DNA of 64,000 nt from Taxawa tesnikishii (nom. ined.) (lineage: Eukaryota; Ascomycota; Dothideomycetes; Dothideales): the NCBI GenBank assembly GCA_030247885.1, contig JAPDRO010000003.1:1054001-1118000 (forward strand), in the 5' to 3' direction. This document shows positions 34,335 to 48,892 of this stretch, in pieces. Made by a program: the position numbers and the translations under genes. A model generated the notes under the pieces. That model was not told where the DNA came from. It searched no databases and worked only from the letters and a program-made list of their open reading frames with translations. Positions within the stretch are counted from its first letter, which is position 1, and each line of letters begins with the position of its first letter.

Positions 34335-37300
34335 ATGGAGGAAGCGGACAGTCTCACAAGGCTCCAAGGACTACAAGCTGACCTGGCTGCTTTCTCCGAA
34401 TCCCGTCTCGCGAACCTGGAAAGGTTATGGGCCGAACTCGAGGGCAGCATTGAGGATTTCCGAAATCTGCTTGACAAGGAAAGGAAAGATGGAAAGAGTC
34501 GGCAGGAGCTCTCAGCCAGTACGTCGTTCTCTTCGCAAAATAGGATTGGGGCAGCTGCTGACACTGCCATAGATACGATCAAGCTTGGCGACGTAGAATA
34601 CAGCATCAACGACGACTTTCGCCAGGACGTCATCCAAGTGGCTGACGAACTGGATCTGGCGGAACTGGAAGCTGCGAGACTATACCTCAACTCTCAGGAA
34701 GCTGCACAAGAACTGGACCGGCCACCTGCACTAGCGGCCATTTTTCGCTTCCATGGGGAACGTGAGACGCTGCTCGAGTGCTTGCGCTTGTCCCTCCAGC
34801 AGGCCGTGGATTTCGACAGGGATCCGGAAGAGCGAGGCATGTTTGCGGAACTGGCTCGTCTAGTAGTGCGCGGAGAGCAAGGAAGCAACAATTCGGGCTC
34901 TGCGTATTGGCGCAAGTGTGTCACAAGCATGGAAGATATCGAACAATGGCTCGGACGCATACAGGCTCGCTTGGCAGGCGACTCTGCGCTTGGACAAATA
35001 CTCGCAGGCTACGCGCTGGAATCTCTCGAGTTTCAAAGGCTCAGCTTGACCAGGCAGCACGAAAGTCTTGGAGCTATCCTCTGCCATCTTGTCAAGGACG
35101 GACAGGCCACAATCGACGATTACAGGTTTCTGCTCGGGAAAACCGCGTCATTGGACAAGCTTGACGAGCTGGTACTGCATTACGTGCCATTACTGATCAG
35201 CTGCGCGACTTGTTTTGGTCCAGCTGATAGCTCGGCTAGTCTAAGAGAGGCGCGAGGCCTGGATCAAGTGTTTGCTGATGCAAGTGATCAGTCGCAGTGG
35301 AAATTGAAAGATTTCCGGGCCGCAACAATCGCTTGGTGGCTGGCAGAATATAATGGCAGATACATCGACAATCCGGTTGGTTCACCATTGCAAGGAGTCA
35401 ATTTGGAAGCAGAGAATGAGAAGAGATCGGAGCGATTCATGACAAGCCTGCGGGACGGAGCATTCGAGTTCATGCTTTTGTTGTCATCAAAGGTCCGCCT
35501 GGAGCAGTGGTATGATCCTGCTAAGGCCGGTCTACTTCAATATCTGCTCGGGAGCTCGGACAGAACCCAGACCTTGAAGATGGTTGCATCCGAATATTTT
35601 CAGGAGCTTTTGTCGGAACATCTCCAAGCATTTGTGGATGCTTTTATTACGAACATGCCTGACACAATACGGAAGCTCAAAGCCGAGGAGGATGAACATC
35701 GAAGAAACCGATTGCCTCAAGTTCCACAAGACGCATCCTCTACGCAGGATGTTGACCTTGAGAGGTTCCTGCTTCTCATCTCTTACTCGTTCCAAGGGTT
35801 CCCAGAAGCAGCCCAGGCCTTTTGGTCAGATCCGGACGGCAACTTGTACGGCTTTCTGCAATGGGCCTCCAAGCGACTTCCCACTCCACGTGTAGCCGCT
35901 TTCTGCGAGATGTTTCGCTCGATCGCTGAGAATGAGGAGAGTGCTGAAGCCGCGCACAAGTTTTTGCTGGAGGAAACTACAGCGTCTTCGGCGAGGCTCA
36001 AGAGAGGTCGGTCCATCGGTTGGGCGCAGATACTGGACGAGCTGCATTTCTATGCTACCCTGGATAAGGACAAACCGGCCCTCTCGTCTTTCTCCTTGGA
36101 CAGTCGCGCCTCACCAGAGGTTTTGGAGCCCGAAAGCGCGATCATGCTTGAGAGTTACCTGCGTCTGGTGTCTCATTTGTGCCGCACCAGCCCAAGCGCT
36201 CGGGATTATCTACTTCTTCATCCAACTGTTCCTATGCACAGCATCCTTTTCGAGCTTGCAAATACAGGGATCGACAATCGGCTCAAGGCTTGTATCTTCA
36301 ATACGCTTGCGTCTCTGCTGACGGACAAAGTTTCGGAGGTGAACGACGCCATGTGGGATGCCCTGGACCGATGGATTTTCAGCAATCCCCAATCGCCCCA
36401 GATGAAGCCTAATCCTGCGCAGCGGAACGCCGAATACGATGATGTTATGCTGCAATCAGTGACAGTGGGCTTCGAAGATTCGACTGCTTTTGTTGGGTTC
36501 TTGCACGCACTTGCTTCTCCGATTGCTACGCAAAGCGCATTGGGTGACAACCTCCCTTTTCCCGAACAACTGGGTGCAGCATATCGGATGCCGGGCATCG
36601 ATAAATACATCGACATTGCACTCGGCAAGGTCTTTGCAAAGCCGATAGAGGGACAAGATGAAGACCTGACATGGGAGCAGAGATGTGTTTGTCTCAACTT
36701 GATCACTACTTGTCTCTCGAACTTCAATGAGGATCTTGTCATCTTCGCGAACAGCACAAGCATATCCGTCGACTCTGCCATTTCAACTTCGACTCTGGCT
36801 GCATACGTCAAGCTGCATCCCTTTGCAAGAGTCATGGAATGGCTTTTCAACGATGCCGTCATCACAGCGCTATTCGCCTCCGCACATGAGACGGTCGAGG
36901 TGGTCGGCGCCTGTGCGCCTGGGTCTCCGAAGTTACTCGCCTTGTGTCGTAGCATAGAGGTCATCTCATCGGTCCTCAGTCTCCAATCTACATATTTCGA
37001 TCTTGTCCGTCCGCTTGTCAAGACACAATCTGCAACACGGAGCCGCAATGTTGCCAACCCGGCCCTAGCTTCGTTCGAAGATGCTATCTTGACGAAGGTC
37101 GACCTTGTTGTTGATCTAGGGCTTTATTGCGGAACTGGACATCAAGATCTAACAATTCTTTCTTTGCAGCTCTTGGAGAAGCTCGCCACATCTCGGAAAC
37201 TGACTATTGCGCCTGGCAATGCATCCATCGGACGACAAACCGGCAATCGCGTCTTGACCGCCTTGCAGCAAAACGCAGACGCTGATCGCGTGTCTGCAGC

Positions 37301-39535
37301 CTTCATTGCTCCGATGCGTCTTGATCCCCGAGAGCTGGAGATGGGCGAGATTGCGCCTGGTTTTGCGATCAAGCAGGCAATACTTGATTTACTCAACAGC
37401 TCTCTGAAAACCTCACCCAACAGGCCTGCACTCGCTCACTGCCTGCTGGGATTTGAATGTGCCGACCGAACTTTGACGGTACCCCCGACTGGCTTGTTTG
37501 CCAGTGGAGCATCGTTATTCCATGCTGTCGTTCGTCTCTCTGCTGAGGTCATGGCTCTCGAGAAGGTCAACGCATACCCATGGTTATCTCGGATTAGGCG
37601 TGGCGCCTGCGACATCATCCGGAAGCTCATCAGATCGAGTCTCACTGGAGGGTTGATACTGGATGAGTTGCGAGACTCCGGATATTTTGAGGCTGTTGCA
37701 CTCGCTCAGAGGCCCATCACTACAAACACCTTATGGTGTGGAAAGGCTTTCACAGATCCGGAATTTCTCCTCGGAGACTCTGCCTTCGTATTCCGGGACT
37801 TCTTAGAACAACGTACGTCCTTCTTCGAACATGCTGCTCTGGCGCTACGATCCACAGTCGAAAGCAATAGCCCTACCGCGCGTCGGAAGTTACTTTCATC
37901 GTTACTGGGTGTGACAATTCTGCCGACATCAGAACAAGTGTCAAGCCCTTCCATGTTTGAGATGTTTGATTTCGTCGATCTGGACGTCAGCCCGCCCTTC
38001 CAGCTTCCTTCACGACAGTATTTCTCGAACATCGATTTCAGTGTCTGCCGACAATCCAGCGAAGAACCTATACAGGTGTATGACATGAAATTAGTAAAAG
38101 AACTGCTGCTGCTTGGCGAAGCGGATCTCAAGAAAAGAGGCCAAATTGCAGATGCAATTGCCGAGCAGCAGTGCCACACCGAAGCGGATACAATACTGCT
38201 GTGTCTGCAATCCGAGAACCAATACGCTGCTGTCTCAACTGCGCAGACCTATACCCTCAACGCCTGGGCGCAGCTCGTCACGTTGATGCTTACCAACAAC
38301 GATTTCGAGCCTGCCGCAAAGACAGCATTCGTGCTTCAAGCCTTGCAGATAATCCTGCCAAAATTCGACAGAAACATTGCCGAGGATTTACCTACTACCC
38401 TATCTCTCGCAAAGCTGACGCATACTCTTGTGCGGGCCGTGGATCTTGGTCTGGTTGGTCAGACCAGCAAAGAAGGAAACGTCACAAATGAACGGCTCTT
38501 GCACACTTTCCGGACGTCTCTCAGGGGACTCAGCAGTGCTACGGCTGATGTTCGGCTCAGGGAGACCTGCTATCATATCGCAAGGCATTTTATTAAGACG
38601 ACAAACATGGTGCCGGGAGGCCAGGCAATGCTTCGCCGACAAAGTATCAAGATTATCGACAACGCTGGAGAAAGGCTCATGGAGACGATCTCCGAGGACG
38701 CGCTCTCGAGCCAGGGCACTTGCAGAATATCCGCCATCCTGCTCCTGGAGGCATGTGTTCAATTGTTCCAGGCCAGCAAAACCAGCCCCGTTGTTCATGC
38801 ATTGACGCGTCTGAATTTCATCGCGGTGCTTGTCGATAGCATTCGCGGCATTGCTCCCGAATTTCAGCAGCAGCGCACTGGACAAGGTCAGTTTTTACCA
38901 TTCGTGTTGCAGCCGACCAGTGCTGATAGGCGAAGCAGATTTACCAACCCTACTCTTGTACATCCACGCAAGTCTAGCTCTACTTTTGCGCTTATCACAA
39001 ACAAGTGAGGGTGCTGCTGCGACCTTGGAGGCCGGGCTGTTCAGCTCCATCCGCGACTCACAGCTCTTTACTACTGATCCAGACATTGGTCTCGGTAAGT
39101 CGTCTCACACACGAACCTATACCACAAGAAAGCTAACGTCCTTTCTTCTTCGCAGATGTCGACAACCCAGAAGCGCTGGAGAATTTTTACAGCCTTCTGG
39201 TTGCGGTTTTACGGATCGTCATCTCGGTCGTGGTGACGAAGGGCCCAAGAAACAACCAGACGGTATCGCAGGCACGTCTTTTCTTAGTCGAAAACCGACA
39301 GTGCATGCAAGCTGTGTTCAAGATTGCGCTGAGAGCAGAGAAGCTTTCCACGAAAGGGAAGGAGAGCTTGGAGGAGCTTGTCGATGCGTTCACTTTGCTT
39401 GTATCCGCGACGGAGTTCATCGAGGTAAGTGCTCTCTTCGAATGTGTGCGTTGAAGGAAGCAGTGCTGATGTTGGAGTTAGAACGATGATAAACCAGCTG
39501 GCCAACGGGCGAATACTGCTCATATGTTCACCTGA
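34335..39535 (+). CDS. NUP192: Nucleoporin NUP192
   Basis: Large inner-ring scaffold nucleoporin (Nup186/Nup192/Nup205 family) of the nuclear pore complex. Exons 34335-38886, 38930-39094, 39156-39424 and 39482-39535 give 1679 aa, against 1683 in yeast. It is an all-alpha solenoid with no low-complexity tail. Family landmarks are the early LDLAELEAARLYLNSQEAAQ helix, the DFRAATIAWWLAEYNG region and, near the end, LPTLLLYIHASLALLLRLSQ. The first intron is short (43 bp, GTCAGT...ATAG); an earlier acceptor would leave only 34 bp. The last exon encodes just 17 residues, ending AHMFT. The start is the first in-frame ATG. No frame defect was found across more than 5 kb. Confidence 0.92.
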
Positions 39536-39788
39536 GCAGGAGGGGTCAATCAACTAGAAGGAGGATATCATGTTGTATACTGGGTTCTGCCAACAAGGCA
39601 GGTTGACAAGTCTGGCCTCAAAATGGTCTGGGTGGTAGCACAAAGTCCAGTCCATTCAGCGCCTTGGAGAAGATACAAAAATGCAATGACTTTTAATTTC
39701 CAGCTCTGTCGGCTATGCAGTGCGCCTTGGTGTGCTTCACTGTGCTATGTGTTCTGGGCCAAGGAGTACGTTTCAACGCACTGCGCCG

Positions 39789-40836
39789 TCACTCCACCTC
39801 CAGCTCTGACGTTGTGGTTGACGTGCGCTCCCGGTCCAAAACAGAACCGTCTTCGATGCCCCCTCCCATGGATTTGGCAGTCTGCTCACCTTCCCATCCG
39901 TCCTCCAATGGCTCGTACTTTCCGGCAATGTAGTCTTCGATGTTCCACTGCGTCTCCCAAGTCGGCAGACAGTCCCCCACGAGCTTGGAATCCTTCAACA
40001 CCCACGCGTAAGCGCGCATCTTCTTCCTCCTTCCGTCGCGCAGCACCACCTCGACCACAGCCCACTCCTTCTTGTACTCGGCGCCGTAGAAGCGGTCCAA
40101 GGCCCTGCGGTTACGCGCTCCACGGCCAAACACCACCATTCCTGAGACGCAGTCGAACGGTTTGTCGTCGAGGAGAACAGGTTCTCTCGTCTCGCGCTGA
40201 ACGCCGGCTGCGAAGCCGTACCTAACAGGGATCAACATACAATCAGCACTCATGGCGTAGCTCACGGAACCAAGGTATGCTTAGGTGTTCAACGGGCCGT
40301 TTTAGCAAAACGAGGTCCCTCACAAAAGGCTACCCTCGAGAGGGCAGTCTGTCGATAAGACAGACCTCCGTCAAACAACCCCGTAAAACAGCCGTGAGGA
40401 ACACTCTGGTAAGGAGTCGACTTCAAAAGGCTTGTTGAGAGCACTGGTATCTGACAATAGCTTGCCGGGGCACCACTTACAGTTTTCCCGGCGTCATCTT
40501 CGGATACACAGAGTTCGCCGAAGGGTAGCCGAAAGCGCTTGCGAGACTACCAGGGATTTGAAGGATATCATAGACGAAGATCGGAGTGAAGACTGAAACC
40601 TCGAGCTTGCCGCCGCGCGAAAGCAGGTTGCCGTCGAGGCGGTTGCGGAGGGCTTGAGTGTAGCTGAACGGGGCGTGGATAGCGGCGGCTCCGCCGCCGG
40701 GGATGGTTTTGAACGAGGGATCTAGGTCGCTAGAGGCGGCGGACGAGCTTTCGATGGGGAATCGGGCAGCTGAGCGCTGAAGCTGTAGATTGACTGAGAG
40801 TGCGGAGTCTTCTGCGATGAGTTGATGGGTGTCCAT
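39789..40836 (-). CDS. Gamma-glutamylcyclotransferase-like (AIG2) protein
   Basis: Probable member of the GGCT/AIG2-like fold, whose enzymes release 5-oxoproline from gamma-glutamyl compounds. Exons 40481-40836 and 39789-40221 give 262 aa. The fold start is FTPIFVYDILQIPGSLA, corresponding to the family YGSL segment. Then comes the conserved RYGFAAGVQRE, followed by VSGMVVFG and DRFYGAEYKKEW. The proposed catalytic Glu of the family may be in the FYGAEY segment. The 259 bp intron is about five times the local norm. Direct splicing (MTPGKL to YGFAAG) omits a few residues, including the Arg expected before YGF, so a micro-exon or another acceptor may exist. The intron also holds a hairpin cluster. 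Substrate is unknown. Confidence 0.65.
40298..40402. other. Cluster of perfect hairpins inside an intron
   Basis: Within the long intron of the cyclotransferase-like gene are five helices in 105 bases. CGTTTT/AAAACG (40298-40303 with 40307-40312) has a 3-nt loop. A 9-position stem with one mismatch closes 40315-40323 with 40394-40402. Inside it are GGCT/AGCC, CCCTC/GAGGG (2-nt loop) and GTCTGTC/GACAGAC (5-nt loop). This could be a structured intronic RNA or a decayed palindromic insertion. Nothing identifies a family: no snoRNA C/D box pair was seen, and no tRNA features. Confidence 0.4.
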
Positions 40837-42186
40837 CCGCGATGCGCGTGCCGAGAGGCCATGAGTCCTTCAGTTATTTGTTCATGTGGCATCCTTGAAA
40901 CGTGCCTGTGCAGTGAAGACTCGTGCAATCTTGATGTGGTGTTGGAGCAGGGTTGATTATGTGTGGGCAAGTGTGAGCGATCGAAATTCGCAAATCAAGC
41001 TTGAGAAGGATACTGCATGTGCACGCCGAGCATCCATCGCCGTGGTAACTGGATGTTCAAACAGCCAACATGTCGTAGAGAGAGCCCCTAGCGACGACAA
41101 ACAAGCCTAGTCTTATGGAATTGAATAAATGGAATAAAGGATACGGCATACAACCTGTGATAGTATAAACGTCTTTGCAACTGTTTCGACTCTCAGAATT
41201 CACTTTATTCTGCAATCACACGGATGAAATTCGGTTGGTAAGCATGAAAGCAGGGGTGTTTCTTCTAAGGTTGGAGTTGCCTGATCGACTTGTATTGCGC
41301 GCCAACAGAATCGCCATGCAGGCATCAAGGAGCCTGACAGTTAGGTGTCTTGTGCTCTTGCAGTTGTCTCTAACCGCTGCGGACAGTTTTTACATAGCTT
41401 ACATTCAGGTATGTTGTATATGATCAGACGATGGAATTGCCTGCTGCCGTGCGATAGCAGCCGGTCAAGCAGCCAAGGGCGCTGCTGAGAGCACCGAAGA
41501 GCAGGAGCGAAGAGCAGGAGCGAAGAGCAGGAGCGAAGAGCAGGAGCGAAGAGCAGGAGCGGAAAGAGGAAGACGGATGATACTGTCCCAATGAAATACT
41601 GAAATCATCTACAAACTCATTTGCCCACAAGTATGTTCAGACGCATAGATTGATGTGCAACATATGCTGGAAGATGCACCCGTCCTAATCCCACATATAT
41701 CTGTTATGTAGAGTAGGAACAACCCGACGTGTCTCTCTCTCTCTCTCTAGACGGTAAAGACCAAAGAAGTGCGCAAGCGTGTTGATTAAGCATGCTTCGG
41801 ATGCCGGACAACGCCCTGCTGAAGAAGCGCAAGATGGTCGGTGTCGTTATAGGCAGCAATGTGTGTACGCGGTTGTTGTCGGTCTATCGGCTTCGACGTG
41901 ATTCCGGAGTGAGAGCTTCAGGACAAGTAATCGTTCGTTCGCCTCACGTCGAAAGCGCGTTTGCCCAGAGCGTCCGTGCAGCAGCTGCGCCTTACATCAT
42001 CCGCCTTCACGTCAACCACTACATAGATACCTACATCTGCATACTTTCCGACACCGAATCCTCATCCACACATTCATCCCAGCCATCACGCCTCCTCCCC
42101 TCACACACACACCCATCTATAGATACCCTCCCTTCACCCTCTTAATCTCACCGGACACTTCACACACCAAGAACACACAGACCAAC
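40837..42186. promoter_or_regulatory. Shared upstream region, cyclotransferase-like / CDC48
   Basis: 1.35 kb between divergent starts. It contains a five-copy 13-bp minisatellite (41495-41559), a CT dinucleotide run near 41732-41748, and a C/A-rich, CT-rich stretch just before the CDC48 start, typical of leaders of strongly expressed fungal genes. No conserved frame seen. Confidence 0.5.
41495..41559. repeat. 13-bp minisatellite, five perfect copies
   Basis: Five head-to-tail perfect copies of CGAAGAGCAGGAG, with a sixth degenerate start (CGGAAAGAGGA). Perfect identity suggests recent slippage or expansion. It lies in the shared promoter region, about 630 bp before the CDC48 start. Confidence 0.92.
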
Positions 42187-44946
<2,760 letters not shown>

Positions 44947-45514
44947 GACGCTTGTTGAGCTGTAAGGTGGCTCCCAAGCAGATGCATTTGAAGGAATGGT
45001 TTGAAACATGTGCAAAAGCTTGCTTTTGTCCTCGGGGCTCATAATCCGGATGGCGCGGGGTGGATTCAGTGCCGGCGTGTGGCTCTTCCGGCGCACGAGA
45101 CGTTTTTCATGATGAATAGAGTAGTGTTGCATAATGGCCACAAACGAGCTTGCAGCACCGTGTAGTTTAGCAGAATATGGTATTTCGAATGATACGCAAC
45201 AACAGAAAGTTGATTCCCATGCTTCTCATAGTAAGCGTTTGTGCATTGTAAAATACTCCGTCACAATGCTTATGAACCGCTTGCCCTTCAAGAAACTATA
45301 GTTTAATACATCCTTCAACGCCAACCCGCCCTTCAAGCGTCCAACTCCTCGCTAGAGCATATGCAAAAACAAAAATCCACACTTCCCGTGCCTCAATCCT
45401 CCTTTCCTGCCAAACTCGTACTCGAATCCGAATCCATCGTCCAGAAAGTCGTCGCTATTCCGTCCAATACCCACATAACTTCCCCACAGAGCAAAGCCGT
45501 TCCCTTTCGATGCA
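44947..45514. other. Convergent 3' gap CDC48/SUS1-like
   Basis: 568 bp between converging stops, presumably 3' UTRs. No gene recognised. Confidence 0.45.
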
Positions 45515-45937
45515 CTACTTGTCAACAACTTCACACACCCTCTCCAACTCCCGTTTGACAATCTTGACTCCCTCTCTGACGGCCTGCTCCGGGATCCTCA
45601 ACCCGTTGTCTTTCCCGTCTCCGTTCACCTTCTTCTCCTCGCCCTCTTCCTCCTTCTTGAACTCTCCCCTCCCTCTCCTTTGATTGAGATCGCCGAGGGC
45701 TTCCTGCAACACGCGGTCCATCAGGTCGTCGTACTTTGTGCACTCGCCGGAGCGCATCAGCCTGGTGACGTATTCGCGCAGGTTTGCGGTCCAGCCCGAG
45801 GCTTGCAGTTCGTTCAGCAGTGCCGTCTGGATCGTTGGTATCGAGGAGGATGCTATGAGCGCCGTGGAGAGTGCGTTGTGGAGGGCGGCGTTTGCGGGCA
45901 GAGAGGCGCCGGAGACGGACACCTTGCTCGTCGACAT
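45515..45937 (-). CDS. SUS1: SUS1/ENY2-like SAGA and TREX-2 subunit
   Basis: Small helical protein of the ENY2/Sus1 family, shared by the SAGA deubiquitinase module and the TREX-2 mRNA export complex. Single exon, 140 aa. Family pattern: LLNELQASGWTANLREYV (yeast has LxxAGWxxxxxxL), then GECTKYDDLMDRVLQEA, and finally the terminal helix IPEQAVREGVKIVKRELERV. Between them is a charged insertion of about 30 residues rich in Glu, Lys and Gly, absent from the 96 aa yeast protein. Unlike yeast SUS1, the gene has no intron. The name rests on these three blocks; another small helical protein is possible but less likely. Confidence 0.68.
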   Translation of the reverse strand: MSTSKVSVSGASLPANAALHNALSTALIASSSIPTIQTALLNELQASGWTANLREYVTRLMRSGECTKYDDLMDRVLQEALGDLNQRRGRGEFKKEEEGEEKKVNGDGKDNGLRIPEQAVREGVKIVKRELERVCEVVDK

Positions 45938-46686
45938 TGTCGAAGAAGGTGCGTGCGGGTTTGTTGGTCGGCCGTGTGTGCTGTTGTTGTACAGGCCGTG
46001 GCAGGGGGTGGGGGTTTTTTAGAAGATCTCGGAGATGTCAATCGGACGTAGAATGTTGTTTCGCGAGATAGTGGGCCAGTAGGTGGCTTGTTGCAGGGTA
46101 TACATATACATGTGCAGGTGTACGGCAGTGTGAAGCGATATGTCGCCGTTCCTTCCGAAAGCGGAGAGCTGGAGAGTGCGGGGAGCGCCGTTCAGATGCA
46201 GCGGGAAGACCGGGAACCGTAGTGGACTCGATAAAGAACGTTGGCTTTTGACTGTCTTGCTTGTCTTTTCTGCCTCGCCGCTAAGCCCTGTATCTTCTTC
46301 ATCTTCTTCTTGTCCTTCTTCTCTCTCGTCTTCTCCCTCGTCTTCTCCGTTTCAATCGCACTGTCTGTTATTGTCCCATCGACATCATGGACGCGAGGTA
46401 AAGTGAAGGGATTGGACGGCGTTTGCTAGGGTTCGCGTTCCTGCAGTGGCTGGTTTATCCACTTGGCGGCTCCAATTGCCCGCTTCTGCTTGAACAACCC
46501 TGCATGCGCATGCAAGCAAGTGGGCGCCAACACTAAACACCACTACCCACAACTCCGCCACCACCACCACCACCACCACCACCACCACCACCACCATCAC
46601 CACCGCCGCCTCCCGCGTGCTTCTCAAGTCTGCCTACTGGACCACGCCGCCAAAGCTTGCACTATACACACTTATATGTAGAGCTT
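45938..46686. promoter_or_regulatory. Shared upstream region SUS1-like / STE50
   Basis: 749 bp between divergent starts. It holds a pyrimidine tract of TCTTC units (about 46290-46355) and a CCA trinucleotide run (46558-46605) ending about 80 bases before the STE50 start. The CCA run can be translated as polyhistidine, but I see no gene there. Confidence 0.5.
46558..46605. repeat. CCA trinucleotide repeat
   Basis: About fifteen CCA units with one CAT/CAC interruption in the presumed STE50 leader. A microsatellite likely to vary between isolates. Confidence 0.85.
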
Positions 46687-48532
46687 ATGGCGGAGCAATT
46701 GAGCGCCAATACTTATGGAAAGGGTTCCTGGCTCGCTCGAGTTGCTCATCGCAAGGCCCAGCTCAGCACCGACAACCTCTCCAACCTTTCTGCCTGCTCC
46801 GACGGTCCTGTTTCTCAGCGCGAAGAGAACGACAAGATGACCTCTTACAAGCCGCAATATCACGACGACTCGGAAGACGCCGACGACGAGTTTGAGCGCG
46901 CCAACTATACCTCGCCAACCTTGCCTCGAGATCTTTCACCCACCGAATCTGATATGACGAGTCCTGAGCACACGCCTACAACTTACGCGCACTCGCATTC
47001 TGAGGGCAGTCATGCGAGCCCGACAGGCTTGATCACGCAGTGGACGGCGGAACAGTGCGCAGACTACATGACGAGCTTAGGATTGGGACAATATGCACAT
47101 GCTGCCATTGGTATGTCGGAACGGGGCGTCGATGCGACAAGGCAGTCGGATGCTGACGATTGGCATGGCAGAAAACAACGTGTACGGCTTGGTCCTCGTC
47201 GAAATGCAACATGACGATTTGAAAGAGATGGGCATGGCGAGCGTAGGACACCGCGTCACGCTGTTGAAAGGTGTGTATGACATCAAGGTCAAACAAAACG
47301 TACCGTTGGGCGAAGATGACTACGTGCCACTGTGTGAGTATGACCTTTTGCTCAGGTAGCATGTGGTTTTGCTGACAGCTGCTAGCCGCGGGAGAAGCGG
47401 CTCAAGATCTTGCAGCGACACAGGACGATATCACACGCGTGATCGAGTCAATCAGGTTGCGCGACCAACGCATCATTCAAGCCGAGGCTGAGCTTAGGAC
47501 TCTCAGGGCCGATCTTGACAGGATATCGGAGGAGAACAGGAAACTTCGGGAAGAGACCCTACCCATTATACGGATGGCTAAAGACAGGTCTCAACCGCTG
47601 CCAGACCCCGAACGGCCGCTAACCACACCACCCGCGGATATCAAACCCGAAAAGCTCGGAAGTAGTCTTTCGCGCAAGTTCTCAACAAAGAAGCTCTTCT
47701 TGGGAGGCGCACCGAAGAATCCATCACCGACCATTCACGAAAGCCGGCCATTGCAGGACTCCACCTCTTTAGATCCCTCCGCTGCAGCCATGGCTGCTTC
47801 TTCCCACCTAACCGCCTCCATGACGTCTCAACAATCACCGAACCAGATTTCACAGCTATCACCCACTTCGCCGGCATACAGCACCGCCCAAGCCTCGTCA
47901 GCCGGCTCACGTTCCTTCCCACGCGACGGTCCACAGTCGTCGCGCTCAAACTATCAATCCTCGCACGACGACGCTCCATACAACAACGGCTCCCACTGGT
48001 CCGGTTCGACCATGGTTTCGTCAGCGCCGGGCCGGCGGGCCGCTGCCACACCTGCGCCCGCGCCCGCACCCGACGACCCGCCCAACAGCGCTCCCCTGCC
48101 GTCCTCTCATCCAACTTCAAACCCTTTGTCACGTGCAGACGGCAGCGGCAGCGCATCCGTAGCCCCATCCTCAACCGGCCGCGACCGCGACAACCCACAA
48201 GTCGAAATCTTCAAATCCTTCCGCGTGTCCATCGAAGACCCATGTCACAAGGTCCTCCCCGTGGCTTTGAAACGCTACCAGATCATGGACGACTGGCGCC
48301 AGTATGCTCTCTATATAGTGTATGGAGACCAGGAGAGGTGCCTAGGGCTGGAGGAGAAGCCGTTGATGTTGTTCAAACAGCTCGATAAAGAGGGCAGGAA
48401 GCCCATGTTTATGCTGAGGAAACATGCGAGTCCCGCTGGGCAGGGATGGGAGGGAGTGCGAGTAGGGGAACGGCTGGGCAGGCTGGGGCAGTGGGGGCGG
48501 AGGCTGGCAGGTTGCCCGGAGGTGTGCTGTAG
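46687..48532 (+). CDS. STE50: MAPK adaptor STE50
   Basis: Adaptor that links the MAPKKK Ste11 to upstream signals in mating, filamentation and osmostress. Exons 46687-47110, 47172-47333 and 47386-48532; introns 61 and 52 bp. The SAM domain spans about residues 115-190 (QWTAEQCADYMTSLGLGQYA, ELKEM-like DDLKEMGMASVGHRVTLLK). A short coiled-coil follows (ESIRLRDQRIIQAEAELRTL), then the AKDRSQPLP block, a Ser/Pro-rich linker, and the C-terminal Ras-association domain (EIFKSFRVSIEDPCHKVLPV, YGDQERCLGLEEKPLMLFKQ). The frame breaks at 48443-48445: one extra G gives the tail GGSASRGTAGQ through LPGGVL and a stop at 48530. The product is then 577 aa. Without it, translation would run to 48566 with an unrelated tail. 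The start is the first in-frame ATG. Confidence 0.92.
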
Positions 48533-48567
48533 TAGAGCAGGGACGAGGGCGATAATTGGTGAGTGAG

Positions 48568-48588
48568 CGGCGGCGGCGGCGGCGGCGG
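48568..48588. repeat. CGG trinucleotide repeat, seven copies
   Basis: Seven perfect CGG units just after the corrected STE50 stop, so probably in its 3' UTR. Confidence 0.85.
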
Positions 48589-48892
48589 CTTGATCCTCTT
48601 GGTTCCTGCACTTTTTATCAAGCCTGGGTGGAAATGTGTTCCGCTACCTCACGGCTGGTGGTTGAATTTGGAGCGAGCTCTTCTTTTGCTTTCACATTTG
48701 AGGGAAAGGTGGTGGGTGGGCTTTGTTCTCTTCTATATCAGACTACGGGAATTACGATTGTCCCTTCTCAAGGTTTCTCCAACTGCTCCCCTGCCCACTC
48801 CTCCTCTTCCGATAGTGAGCTGCAACGGAACAGGCTACTCAGAAAGCACAGCTCCAAAAAAGAATTATGAGGAGATCAGACAAACGGAATAG

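Noticed and set aside
46463-46681. Polyhistidine small protein
   Set aside because: It is the CCA microsatellite in the presumed STE50 leader; no family similarity.
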